Source: Streptomyces sp. NBC_01498
GTDB taxonomy: Bacteria > Actinomycetota > Actinomycetes > Streptomycetales > Streptomycetaceae
Direction of reading: 5' to 3'
NCBI RefSeq assembly: GCF_036327775.1
Contig: NZ_CP109598.1
Location: forward strand, 5,468,001-5,532,000
Length of the DNA stretch: 64,000 nt
Below the pieces are notes generated by a model. That model was not told the origin of the DNA. It did not search any database and worked only from the letters and a program-made list of their open reading frames with translations. The position numbers were made by a program, and so were the translations under genes. Below, piece after piece: positions 8,684 through 17,282 of the stretch (position 1 is the stretch's first letter; every line of letters starts with the position of its first letter).

Positions 8684-11600
8684 GCGGCCGGGGTGGTTGC
8701 CAGGACGGCCCGCAGGAGCGTGCTGAGGTGTTCGGCGTGCTCCGGCTGCCGCCCGATGAGGGCGGCGATCTGGGAGACCGCTCGGTCGCGGTCCTCGGCG
8801 GTGGGCGGGTCCGCCGGTACGGGTACCGGGGTGCCGCCGCCGCTCAGGACGTCGGCGACGGCGCGGTGGACGTGGGCGGCGAACTCGTCCAGGAAGACAG
8901 CCTGTTCGAGCGCGGCGCAGTGGCGGAGAGTGTCCGGGGAGGGCGTCGTCAGCGCGGTGCCGACGCGGTCGTGGAGCGCGGTACGGCTCGTGGCGCAGGC
9001 ATACGCGGCGGGGATGCCGTCCGCGCGGGCGAGATGGATCAGCGCGGCGTGGCCGAGGGCGGTGGGGTCGTTCTCGGCGCCGGCGAGCGCCTGTTCGGCG
9101 TCGTCCTGGAGCAGGACGGCGGCGTGAGTGGTGAGGCGGGTCCGGGACTCGTCCCACGAGGGGGCGGAGAGCCAGACGTCGAGCACCTCGTCGAGGAGGT
9201 AGGGGCGGAAAGCGGCGTCGGGGCCCGCGGCCACCGCGTGGAGCAGGAGACGGAGATGGGGTTCGGCGGCCTCGGTGACCAGTGCGAGCTCTTGGAGGGC
9301 CAGCGCGGCCTCCGGCGTGTCGAGCGCGTCCGCGTGGGCGGTCCAGAACGCGCGGGACGCCGTCCAGGTGGGGCAGTCGATCCAATCCCCCACGAGGTCC
9401 AGGACATCGGCGGAGAGGGTGAGCCACGCCGGGGGCCCGGTTCCGGTGGCGCGGTTCCAGACGGTGGCGACGCGGCGCTCCTCGTCGGGGCCGGTGGCCG
9501 CGTGGAGGCGGAGCCGGTGGCGGGCTGCGAAGGCGAGGTCGTTCTCGCCCGGCGGCGCGGCGGCGAGAGCTGTCAGCTCCTCGACCCCGGTCTCCGCGTC
9601 GGCGTACCCGATCCGGAACGACGCCCGCGCGAAGGCGATGTGGCGGGCCGCCCCGGGGTGGCCCGCCAGCGCCTGTTCGGTCTCCGTGTAGGCGGCCTCC
9701 GCCAGGTCGTGCCGCCCGTCCTCGGCGAGATGGATCGCGAGGTTGTTGAGGGAGGTGGCCAGGTCGAGGAGGTGGGCGGGCGGATTTCTGGCGGCGAGTT
9801 CGCGGCGGAGGGCGACGGCTTCCCTGGCGGCGTCGAGTGCCGCCGGCCGCTCTCCGGCCTCGGCGAGACGGACGGCCAGGTTGCTCACCGACATGGCGAG
9901 ACCGGGAACGAAGGCGGCGGCGTTCTCCCCGGCCAGCGTGCGGTACGTCCCGACGGCTTCGTGTGCCGCTTCGAGTGCCGCCTGCCCGTCCCCGCCCTTG
10001 GCGAGGTGGTCACCGAGGTTGTTGAGGGACATCGCCAGGTCGGGGAGGTGGGCGGGCGGATTTCTGGCGGCGAGTTCGCGGCGGAGGGCGACGGCTTCCC
10101 TGGCGGCGTCGAGTGCCGCCGGCCGCTCTCCGGCCCCGGCGAGATGGTTGGCGAGGTTGGTGAGGGACATCGCCAGGTCGGGGAGGTGGGCGCCCGGATT
10201 GTCCTGGGCCAGGGCGCGGTACATGGCGGTTGCCTCCTGCGCCGATGCGAGGGCGTTCCGCCGGTCCCCGCCGTCGGCGAGATGGTTGGCGAGGTTGTTG
10301 AGGGAGTTGGCCAGGTCGGGGAGGTGGGCGCCCGGATTGTCCTGGGCCAGGGCGTGGTACATGGCGGTTGCCTCCTGCGCCGGTACGAGGGCGCTCCGCC
10401 GGTCCCCGTTGCCGGCGAGGAGCATGGCGAGGTTGTTGAGGGTCGCTGCCAGCCGGGGCAGGTGGGCCGCGGGGTTCTGCTGGGCCAGCGCCTGGTACAT
10501 GCTGACGGCTTCGTGCGCGGGGCCGAGAGATCCCTCACGGTCTCCGGCGTTCGCCATCGACGTGGCGAGGTTGCCGAGGGACATGGCCAGGTCGGGAAGA
10601 TGGACGGCGGGGTCCCGGTGGGCCAGGGTCCGGTACAGCCCGGTCGCTTCGCGCGCGCACGCGAGCGCGCTCTGCCGGTCTCCGCCGTCGGCCAGGTGAT
10701 TGGCGAGGTTGTTGAGGGACATGGCCAGGTCGGGCAGGCAGGCCGGATCCTGCTGGACCAGGGAGCGGCGGATGGCGATGGCCTCGTGCGCGGGGCCGAG
10801 CGAACCCTGATGGTCCCCGCCGTCCGCCAGCCGGTTGGCGAGGTTGCTGAGCGCCCCCGCCAGCCGGCGGCGGTGGGCGGCCGGGTTCTCGTCGGCCAGC
10901 GCACGGAAGCGGTCCGCCGCCTCCCGCGCGTGCGCGTGTGCTCCCCGCCAGTCTCCCGTGGCGGCCAGATGGACGGAGAGGTTGCTGACACCGGTGGCGA
11001 GGTCGGGCAGGAAGGCCGTGGGGTTGGCGGCGGCCAGGGAACGCCGGAGGGTGACGGCCTCCCGCGCGGACACGACGGCACGGCGCGAGTCCCCGGCGTC
11101 GGCCTGGTAGTTGGCGAGATTGCCGAGTGCGGTGGCGAGGTCGGGGAGGTGGGCGGCGGGATTCTCCCGCTCCACGGAGCGGTACATGTCCACGGCTTCC
11201 TGAGCGGACTCCAGCGCCGCGCTCCGGTCTCCGGAGTCGCCGAGATGGCGTGCGAGATTGCCGAGGGCACTCGCGAGATAGGGACGGTATGCGGTGGGAT
11301 TCCTGGCGGTCAGCTCCCGGCGGACGGCGACGGCTTCCCGGGCGTGTTCCAGCCCTCCCTCACGGTCCCCGGTCAGGGCGAGCAGACGGGCAAGGTTGCC
11401 GAGGGCGACGGCGAGCGCCGGTTGATGGATGCCGGGGCGTTCCTCGGCCAGGGCGTGGTACAGCACGACCGCCTCCCGTGAGGGCGCCAGAGCCTCCTCG
11501 GGGTTCCCCGACTCCGGAACGCGAACCCCCAGAGCGAGCAGGGCCGCGGCGAGGTCGGGGAGGAAGCGCTCCCCGTTCAGCTCCACCAGGGTCCGCAGCA

Positions 11601-13689
11601 GCTCGACGCCCGGTCCTCCGGCAGCCACCGCATGTGCCGTCAACTCCCTCGACAGATAGGGGTTGGCCTTCTCCGGCGACGCCGTGTCGTCGGTCTCACG
11701 CCGCAGCAGCGTCACCAGCGCCTCGGCGATGCCGAGCGCGGGATCGGCGGCCCCGTCCGTCTCCCGCCGCCGTGAGACCCGGCGCAGATGGTCCACGAAC
11801 TCCCGGTGGTAGAGCCGGTACACCGCCTGCGTACCGTCCGTGTCCTCCACCACGTACCTGCCGTACGCGCCGAGTACCCAGTCCACGTCGTCCGGTCCGT
11901 ACTCCGTTCCCGCCGCGCTGACGGCGGACGCGGCGATCTCCCAGATCCCCCGGGCCGGCATCCCCGGTCCGCTGCTCCAGGCCAGGGCTGTGAGCAAGTC
12001 GTCGGCGCCGAGGGGGATTCGCCGCCCGTCCCGTTCCAACGTCGGCCCGCTCGCCAGGTCGTCGGCGAGGGCTTCCGCGATCGAGCTCGGCAGCCGGTGC
12101 GTCCAGTCACCCTCGCCGTCCTGCCTGAACCGCCGGAGTAGTGACCCCGTGACGAGACGGGCGAACAGGAAGCCTCCGGCACCACCCGTGGCGCGCTCCG
12201 TCAGCCCGTTCGCCGTCCCGGCGCTGCGCTCGCCCGACACACCCCCTGCCCGCAGCCGCCGTTCCACATACGCCCGGACATCGGCCCCGGTGCCCAACTC
12301 CCCGTCCAGGTCGGCGATATGCACGGCCGCTCCCAGTAACCTCCTCAGCGTCTCGTCCAACGGCTCCCTGGGCTCGGCGAGCGGTCGGAACGGGCGGTCC
12401 CGGGACCCCAGCAACACCGTGGCGATCCGGCTCAGCGGCACCAGCAGTTGTTCCACGATCGCCGTGGCCTGCTCGGGGGCGGCCTCGTCCAGGCCGTCCA
12501 GCAGCAGTGCCGCCGGGTGCTCCGCGCCCCGTCCCTCGATCTCCGCGATCAGCGCGGACGGTGTCTTCGGTACGGGCAGTCCGAGGCGCTGAGCCAGCAC
12601 CTCGGCCAGCCGCTGCGCGTCCAGCCCGCGCAGATGAACCGACGCGTCCACGGAACTCTCGCCCGGGTCCGGGTCGCCCTCCTCCAGCGCGCCGTGCCGC
12701 TTCGCCTCCTTCCGTTGCTCCTTGTCCGACAGCGTCGCGATACGGCCCAGCACTGCCGACTTCCCGCTCCCCGCGCTGCCCGTCACCAGGAACAGGCCAG
12801 GCTTCCGCTCACCCAGCCACGAGACGATCTCGGTGAGTACGTCCCGGCGGCCCGTGAAGAACCAGCCCTCCTCCGTGGGATCGGCCCCACGCGCCGCCAA
12901 CACCAGATGCTCGACCAGTTGTTCGGGTGCGTCCCTGCGCCAGCGTGGGTTGTGGAACATGGGCAGTGAGCGTCCGGAGTTGACCTGCAACGGCAGTTGT
13001 CCGCCCGCCGGCATCTGGGCCAGCACGGCCCCGATCACCGTCTCCCCGGTCACGCCCCGGTTGTGGACGCTCCACAGGTGCTTGTAGTGGTCCGTACGGG
13101 GTCCTTCCCGCAGCACGTCGGCGACGGTGTCGAGCAGGGTGCCGCGCCCCTCTGCCAGCTCGTCCGGCTGACAACTCGCGATGACCCCCAGCCAGGCGGC
13201 CCGGCCCCCCGGGAGCGACTGCTCGGCCCAGGCGGACAGCGCTTCCTCGACCGAGGGCAGCACCCCGGCCCCCGAGTAGCAGGTGTCGACAATCAGCAGG
13301 ATCTGGTCGGCGCCGCTGCGCAGCGCGGCTTCCGCCAGGAGTTCCACGCGGTACGTGTGCTCGGAATCGGCCCAGTCCTTGGTCTCACGGGTGATCAGAC
13401 GCAGCTGATTCCGGTGCTTCTTTCCATGCCCCGACCAGACGACGATCGCCGGACCGTTCCCGCCCTTCTCGCGCCAGGTCCGCTGCCAGTCACCTACGGC
13501 ATCCCGTACCTCGTCCCGTACCGGATCACGCACCACCTCGGGCTCGTAGCCGAAACCCGACAGCAGGTTCGCGATGTCGTCCAACTGATCCCGCGCACCA
13601 ACCAGTGGGGGAAATACCGCCTGTTCGTAGTTCTCCACCACGATCCCCAGCACCGTGCCCTTGACCGCGAACTCCGCCTGCTCAGTCAT
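8680..13689 (-). CDS. Caspase-like protease / STAND NTPase / TPR-repeat protein
   Basis: A 1669-residue multidomain protein resembling an NLR. Residues 1 to about 240 are a caspase (peptidase C14) domain with both catalytic residues: His88 in WSGHGKK and Cys137 in IVDTCYSG. An NTPase follows, with Walker A GSAGSGKS (304-311) and Walker B LLLDGLDEA (395-403), then GSRDRPF as a sensor-like arginine motif and a helical/winged region to about 690. About fourteen 46-residue TPR-like repeats (LPDLAxSLNNLAxHLA...) fill 709 to 1345. A 320-residue helical C-terminus ends the protein. No membrane segments are seen. Gene order and overlaps (8 bp with the hydrolase upstream, 4 bp with CHAT downstream) show an operon. 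Signal perception by TPRs, NTP-driven oligomerisation and caspase activation is the expected mechanism by family analogy. Confidence 0.85.
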   Translation of the reverse strand: MTEQAEFAVKGTVLGIVVENYEQAVFPPLVGARDQLDDIANLLSGFGYEPEVVRDPVRDEVRDAVGDWQRTWREKGGNGPAIVVWSGHGKKHRNQLRLITRETKDWADSEHTYRVELLAEAALRSGADQILLIVDTCYSGAGVLPSVEEALSAWAEQSLPGGRAAWLGVIASCQPDELAEGRGTLLDTVADVLREGPRTDHYKHLWSVHNRGVTGETVIGAVLAQMPAGGQLPLQVNSGRSLPMFHNPRWRRDAPEQLVEHLVLAARGADPTEEGWFFTGRRDVLTEIVSWLGERKPGLFLVTGSAGSGKSAVLGRIATLSDKEQRKEAKRHGALEEGDPDPGESSVDASVHLRGLDAQRLAEVLAQRLGLPVPKTPSALIAEIEGRGAEHPAALLLDGLDEAAPEQATAIVEQLLVPLSRIATVLLGSRDRPFRPLAEPREPLDETLRRLLGAAVHIADLDGELGTGADVRAYVERRLRAGGVSGERSAGTANGLTERATGGAGGFLFARLVTGSLLRRFRQDGEGDWTHRLPSSIAEALADDLASGPTLERDGRRIPLGADDLLTALAWSSGPGMPARGIWEIAASAVSAAGTEYGPDDVDWVLGAYGRYVVEDTDGTQAVYRLYHREFVDHLRRVSRRRETDGAADPALGIAEALVTLLRRETDDTASPEKANPYLSRELTAHAVAAGGPGVELLRTLVELNGERFLPDLAAALLALGVRVPESGNPEEALAPSREAVVLYHALAEERPGIHQPALAVALGNLARLLALTGDREGGLEHAREAVAVRRELTARNPTAYRPYLASALGNLARHLGDSGDRSAALESAQEAVDMYRSVERENPAAHLPDLATALGNLANYQADAGDSRRAVVSAREAVTLRRSLAAANPTAFLPDLATGVSNLSVHLAATGDWRGAHAHAREAADRFRALADENPAAHRRRLAGALSNLANRLADGGDHQGSLGPAHEAIAIRRSLVQQDPACLPDLAMSLNNLANHLADGGDRQSALACAREATGLYRTLAHRDPAVHLPDLAMSLGNLATSMANAGDREGSLGPAHEAVSMYQALAQQNPAAHLPRLAATLNNLAMLLAGNGDRRSALVPAQEATAMYHALAQDNPGAHLPDLANSLNNLANHLADGGDRRNALASAQEATAMYRALAQDNPGAHLPDLAMSLTNLANHLAGAGERPAALDAAREAVALRRELAARNPPAHLPDLAMSLNNLGDHLAKGGDGQAALEAAHEAVGTYRTLAGENAAAFVPGLAMSVSNLAVRLAEAGERPAALDAAREAVALRRELAARNPPAHLLDLATSLNNLAIHLAEDGRHDLAEAAYTETEQALAGHPGAARHIAFARASFRIGYADAETGVEELTALAAAPPGENDLAFAARHRLRLHAATGPDEERRVATVWNRATGTGPPAWLTLSADVLDLVGDWIDCPTWTASRAFWTAHADALDTPEAALALQELALVTEAAEPHLRLLLHAVAAGPDAAFRPYLLDEVLDVWLSAPSWDESRTRLTTHAAVLLQDDAEQALAGAENDPTALGHAALIHLARADGIPAAYACATSRTALHDRVGTALTTPSPDTLRHCAALEQAVFLDEFAAHVHRAVADVLSGGGTPVPVPADPPTAEDRDRAVSQIAALIGRQPEHAEHLSTLLRAVLATTPAA
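9768..10407. repeat. Near-identical duplicated TPR-encoding DNA
   Basis: A 92-base stretch at 9768-9859 recurs essentially unchanged at 10044-10135, exactly 276 bases (two 46-codon repeats) away. Another pair with few differences lies at about 10189-10270 and 10327-10407, one repeat (138 bases) apart. Other repeats in the array are more diverged at DNA level. The pattern indicates recent in-frame gain or gene conversion of TPR units. Confidence 0.85.
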
Positions 13690-15118
13690 CGCTCTCGCCC
13701 CGCTCCTCGTCGCCCGCCAGCAACAGCGCCGTCACCGTCGAGTCCGGCCGTCCCGCCGCCCCGATCGTCACCCGGTACGGGCCGGGGACGAGCGGATCGG
13801 TGAGGGTGGTTCCGTACGCGCCCCCGCCCAGGTTGGTCAGCGTGCGCTCGATCACCTGGCCCGCTCCCACCGGGCGGAGGACCGCCCGGATACGCAGTTC
13901 GTCGCCGCGCGGGGTGCCGGGCGGGACCGTCACCGCGATCTCGTACGGTTCGCCGTTCGCCACCCAGTCGGGCGCCAGCACCCCCAGCGGCACCGGCCCG
14001 TGTTCCGGGCCCCGGTGGTAAGCGGGTTCGGGGGCCAGCAGGTTCCAGAGGGCGTCTCGGACGCCGCTGTTGTTCTGGAGGCTGCCGTGCAGTTCGTTCG
14101 GGGTGTGGCCCGATGTCGCGCCCGGCGGGTGGGCCGACAGGCGGGGGACCCTGCCGTCGCCGCCCTCGGACGTGCCGTCGACGGTCAGCAGGGTGGTGAT
14201 CCGCTCGCCGTCCTCGGAGAACGTGCCGGTCGTCGCCGTAGGCTGCCCCACCCCCACGAACGGTGCGAAACCGTCGTCAGGCGTCGCCGCATCCCTGATC
14301 TCCTGGTGGAAGCGGCCCGCGTCCCGCAGCAACTCCCCGTCCACCCCGGGCAAGTTGTGCGGCAGCTCGCGCGTGTACAGCAGGCCCTCGCCCGTGGCGA
14401 GGCAGGCGTAGTCCGGGGTCAGCTGGTGGAGCGACGGCAGGCTTCGCGCGAACGAGGTCATCGGAGCCACGGCCAGGCGGAGCCGGCCCAGACCCAGGCC
14501 GTAGCCGTTGACCAGCGTCTCCAGCGCGTCGATGGAGCCCCGGTGCGGCGTGCCGATGGTGATGAGGCGGCGGGTGATCTCGTGGCCGCCCAGGCACTTC
14601 ACGTAGTACCGGGCGACCAGGCCGCCCATCGAGTGGCAGATGAAGGTGACCCGCGCGTCCCGCCGGGCGGGGGCGGAGGCGCGCCAGCGGCCCAGCTCCT
14701 CGTCGACACGGTCCCGGAGCAGGCGCGCGTTGTAGCGGCAGGAGAGCCGCCAGTCGTAGCCGAACTCCAGCAGGTTGGCCGACGTACCGGTGGGATCGCC
14801 GGGGTGCCGGCGGCGGACGGTGAAGTGCTGCTCCAGCCAGTCCAGCAGAGCGCTGTAGCCGTCAACGCCCTTCCAGAGGCCGGGAATCCCGTGCACATCG
14901 CGTACGGCACCCAGCACCTGTACACCGTCCCCCGGATGGTCGTCGCCCAGGTCGGCGGGCAGCGTCAGACGGCCGACCGACCGGCCGAACGTACGGATGC
15001 CCTGCCACAGCGCCGCCCCCGACGCGCCCCACACCTCGTGGCCCTCGGCGTCGGCGAGACGGCTGCCCAGGATGCCGGGCAGGACGACGACCAGATCATT
15101 CACGGGCTGACGAAGCAT
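13682..15118 (-). CDS. LCAT-like alpha/beta hydrolase (cytoplasmic phospholipase/acyltransferase type)
   Basis: A 478-residue protein of the lecithin:cholesterol acyltransferase family (PF02450-like). It begins directly with VNDLVVVLPGILGSRL, the family's first strand and oxyanion-hole loop. The catalytic triad is visible: Ser163 in ICHSMGGLVARYY, Asp321 in GGDGRVP and His344 in NELHGSL. A beta-rich C-terminal extension of about 100 residues (YEIAVTVPPGT, then YRVTIGAAGRPDS) looks Ig-like. There is no signal peptide, so the enzyme should be cytoplasmic, unlike secreted lipases. I chose ATG 15118. An upstream in-frame start at 15166 would lie almost on top of a TTGACA box (15171-15176). It overlaps the caspase gene by 8 bases. 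It is a plausible membrane-lipid-attacking effector. Confidence 0.8.
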   Translation of the reverse strand: MLRQPVNDLVVVLPGILGSRLADAEGHEVWGASGAALWQGIRTFGRSVGRLTLPADLGDDHPGDGVQVLGAVRDVHGIPGLWKGVDGYSALLDWLEQHFTVRRRHPGDPTGTSANLLEFGYDWRLSCRYNARLLRDRVDEELGRWRASAPARRDARVTFICHSMGGLVARYYVKCLGGHEITRRLITIGTPHRGSIDALETLVNGYGLGLGRLRLAVAPMTSFARSLPSLHQLTPDYACLATGEGLLYTRELPHNLPGVDGELLRDAGRFHQEIRDAATPDDGFAPFVGVGQPTATTGTFSEDGERITTLLTVDGTSEGGDGRVPRLSAHPPGATSGHTPNELHGSLQNNSGVRDALWNLLAPEPAYHRGPEHGPVPLGVLAPDWVANGEPYEIAVTVPPGTPRGDELRIRAVLRPVGAGQVIERTLTNLGGGAYGTTLTDPLVPGPYRVTIGAAGRPDSTVTALLLAGDEERGESDD

Positions 15119-15170
15119 GTGCGGTATTCCCCCTGTGGTGTCCCCTGTGCGTCCGCGGTACGTCACGCGG

Positions 15171-15176
15171 TGTCAA
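15171..15176 (-). promoter_or_regulatory. Candidate -35 box of the hydrolase/caspase/CHAT operon
   Basis: On the minus strand the sequence reads GGTGTTGACACC, holding a consensus TTGACA about 53 bases before the hydrolase start and itself nearly palindromic (GGTGTxxACACC). No convincing -10 box is seen 17 bases on, so an operator-dependent promoter is possible. Confidence 0.4.
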
Positions 15177-15260
15177 CACCGTATCCACGCCTGGGAGATG
15201 GGGAGCGGGGTTCATCAACACAGATGGGGCGAATGCGCATACAGGTGGATGCGCGTACGA

Positions 15261-15296
15261 CGGCGCCCCGCCCGGATCTCTCCGGACGGGGCGCCG
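15261..15296 (-). terminator. sucB transcription terminator
   Basis: A 16-bp stem (15261-15276 with 15281-15296, one G-U type mismatch) closes on a TCTC loop, 22 bases after the sucB stop. It separates the dehydrogenase transcript from the hydrolase/caspase/CHAT operon. Confidence 0.8.
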
Positions 15297-15317
15297 ACCA
15301 CAGCACGTACGCGAGGA

Positions 15318-17186
15318 CTACAGGCCGAGTTCGACCTCGAACTCGCCCGCCTCCAGGATCGACTTGACCGCCGACAGGTAGCGGGCGGCGTCCGCGCCGT
15401 CCACCAGGCGGTGGTCGTAGGAGAGCACGACGTGGACCATGTCGCGCACCGCGATGGTCTCGCCGAGGTCCGGGTGGTTGATGACCACGGGACGGCGGAC
15501 CGTCGCGCCGATGCCCAGGATGGCGACCTGGTTCGGGGGCACGATGATCGTGTCGAACAGGGCGCCGCGCGAGCCCGTGTTGCTGATGGTGAAGGTCGCA
15601 CCGGACAGCTCGTCCGGCGTGATCTTGCTGCCGCGGACCTTGCCCGCCAGTTCGGCGGTCTTCTTGGCGATGCCGGCGAGGTTCAGGTCGCCCGCGCCCT
15701 TGATGACCGGCGTCATCAGACCCTTCTCGGAGTCCACGGCGATGCCGATGTTCTCCGAGTCGAAGTACGTGATGGTGCCCTCGTCCTCGTTGATGCGGGC
15801 GTTGACGACCGGGTACGCCTTGAGCGCCTGGGCCGCCGCCTTCACGAAGAACGGCATCGGGGACAGCTTCACGCCCTCGCGGGCGGCGAAGGTGTCCTTG
15901 GCCTGCGCGCGCAGCCGCATCAGCTTCGTGATGTCGACCTCGACGACCGAGGTCAGCTGGGCCTGGCCGTGCAGCGCCTTCATCATGTTCTCGCCGATGA
16001 CCTTGCGCATGCGAGGCATCTTGATCGTCTGGCCACGCAGCGGGGAGACCTCCAGGGCGGGGGCCTTCGACGCGGCGGGGGCCGACGGGGCGGCGGCGGG
16101 CGCCGATGCCTTCGCGGCGGCGGCCTTGGCGGCCTCCGCGGCGGCGACGACGTCCTGCTTGCGGATACGGCCACCGACGCCGGTGCCCTTGACCGACGCC
16201 AGGTCGACGCCGTTCTCGGCGGCGAGCTTGCGCACGAGCGGCGTCACGTACGCGCCGTCGTCACCGGGAGCGGCGGCGGGGGCGGCAGCGGGGGCCGACG
16301 GGGCGGCGGCAGGAGCGGCGGGTGCCGGTGCGGGCGCCTCCTGCTTCGGAGCCGGGGCGGGCGCGGGCGCCGGGGCCTCCTGCTTGGGAGCCGGAGCCGG
16401 AGCTTCCTGCTTGGGAGCCGGCGCGGGGGCCGGGGCAGGCGCGGGAGCCTCCTGCTTCGGGGCCTCCTGCTTGGGGGCCTCCTGCTTGGGGGCCTCCTCC
16501 TTCGGCGCGGCCGGAGCCGGGGCCGGGGCGGACGCCGGAGCGGCACCCTCGGCGCCGATCACGGCCAGTCTCGCGCCGACCTCGGCGGTCTCGTCCTCGC
16601 CGACCACGATCTCCAGCAGCACACCGGCGACCGGCGCGGGGATCTCGGTGTCGACCTTGTCCGTCGAGACCTCCAGCAGCGGCTCGTCGGCCTCGACCGA
16701 GTCGCCGACCTCCTTCAGCCAGCGGGTGACGGTGCCCTCGGTGACGCTCTCACCGAGCGCCGGAAGCGTGACGTCCGTGCCCTCGGCGGAGCTGCCGCCC
16801 TCCGACGCCTCGGCCGTCGGCGCGGGCGCCGGGGCCTCCGCCTCGGTCGACGGCGCCTCCGGTGCCTCCTGAGCGGGGGCGGGCTCCGGCTCCGGCTCCG
16901 GTGCGGCCTCGGCCTGCTGCGGCGCCTCGGCCGCGGCCTCGCCGCCCGTACCGTCGTCGATCACGGCCAGCTCCGCGCCGACCTCGACCGTCTCGTCCTC
17001 GGCGACCTTGATCGACGCCAGGATCCCGGCGGCGGGCGCCGGGATCTCGGTGTCGACCTTGTCGGTGGAGACCTCCAGCAGCGGCTCGTCGGCCTCGACG
17101 CGCTCGCCCTCGGCCTTCAGCCAGCGCGTGACAGTGCCCTCGGTGACGCTCTCGCCGAGCGCCGGCAGGGTTACGGAAACCGCCAT
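15318..17186 (-). CDS. sucB: 2-oxoacid dehydrogenase E2 (dihydrolipoamide acyltransferase), actinobacterial SucB type
   Basis: A 622-residue E2 carrying two lipoyl domains (about 1-78 and 140-216), each with the lipoylated lysine in [15 protein letters not shown] long Ala/Pro linker (about 217-305) is rich in repeated KQEAP units. The E3/E1-binding domain follows ([15 protein letters not shown]...GTGVGGRI), then the catalytic domain ending with [16 protein letters not shown], which contains the active-site His and Asp. In actinobacteria one E2 core serves both pyruvate and 2-oxoglutarate dehydrogenase activities, so the sucB name follows convention and the real acyl preference may be acetyl. 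lpdA lies just upstream (96 bases) and is probably co-transcribed. Confidence 0.93.
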   Translation of the reverse strand: MAVSVTLPALGESVTEGTVTRWLKAEGERVEADEPLLEVSTDKVDTEIPAPAAGILASIKVAEDETVEVGAELAVIDDGTGGEAAAEAPQQAEAAPEPEPEPAPAQEAPEAPSTEAEAPAPAPTAEASEGGSSAEGTDVTLPALGESVTEGTVTRWLKEVGDSVEADEPLLEVSTDKVDTEIPAPVAGVLLEIVVGEDETAEVGARLAVIGAEGAAPASAPAPAPAAPKEEAPKQEAPKQEAPKQEAPAPAPAPAPAPKQEAPAPAPKQEAPAPAPAPAPKQEAPAPAPAAPAAAPSAPAAAPAAAPGDDGAYVTPLVRKLAAENGVDLASVKGTGVGGRIRKQDVVAAAEAAKAAAAKASAPAAAPSAPAASKAPALEVSPLRGQTIKMPRMRKVIGENMMKALHGQAQLTSVVEVDITKLMRLRAQAKDTFAAREGVKLSPMPFFVKAAAQALKAYPVVNARINEDEGTITYFDSENIGIAVDSEKGLMTPVIKGAGDLNLAGIAKKTAELAGKVRGSKITPDELSGATFTISNTGSRGALFDTIIVPPNQVAILGIGATVRRPVVINHPDLGETIAVRDMVHVVLSYDHRLVDGADAARYLSAVKSILEAGEFEVELGL

Positions 17187-17282
17187 GGTTTCAGTTGCTC
17201 CTAACGGTGGGATCTCCCCAGCCGGCGCCGGGCGCCGGGCCTGGGGAAGTGCGGTAGTGGTCGTCGCGCCCGGACTGAGGTA

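Noticed and set aside
8728..11481. 917-codon plus-strand open frame opposite the TPR region
   Set aside because: Gly/Val/Glu-rich repeats mirror the TPR gene on the minus strand; no independent motif.
13655..15367. 570-codon plus-strand frame opposite the LCAT-like gene
   Set aside because: Shadow frame; the minus-strand product has an intact catalytic triad.
16330..16520. CRISPR-like or mobile repeat inside sucB
   Set aside because: The repeats encode the KQEAP/AP linker between the second lipoyl and the E3-binding domains, normal for E2 proteins.
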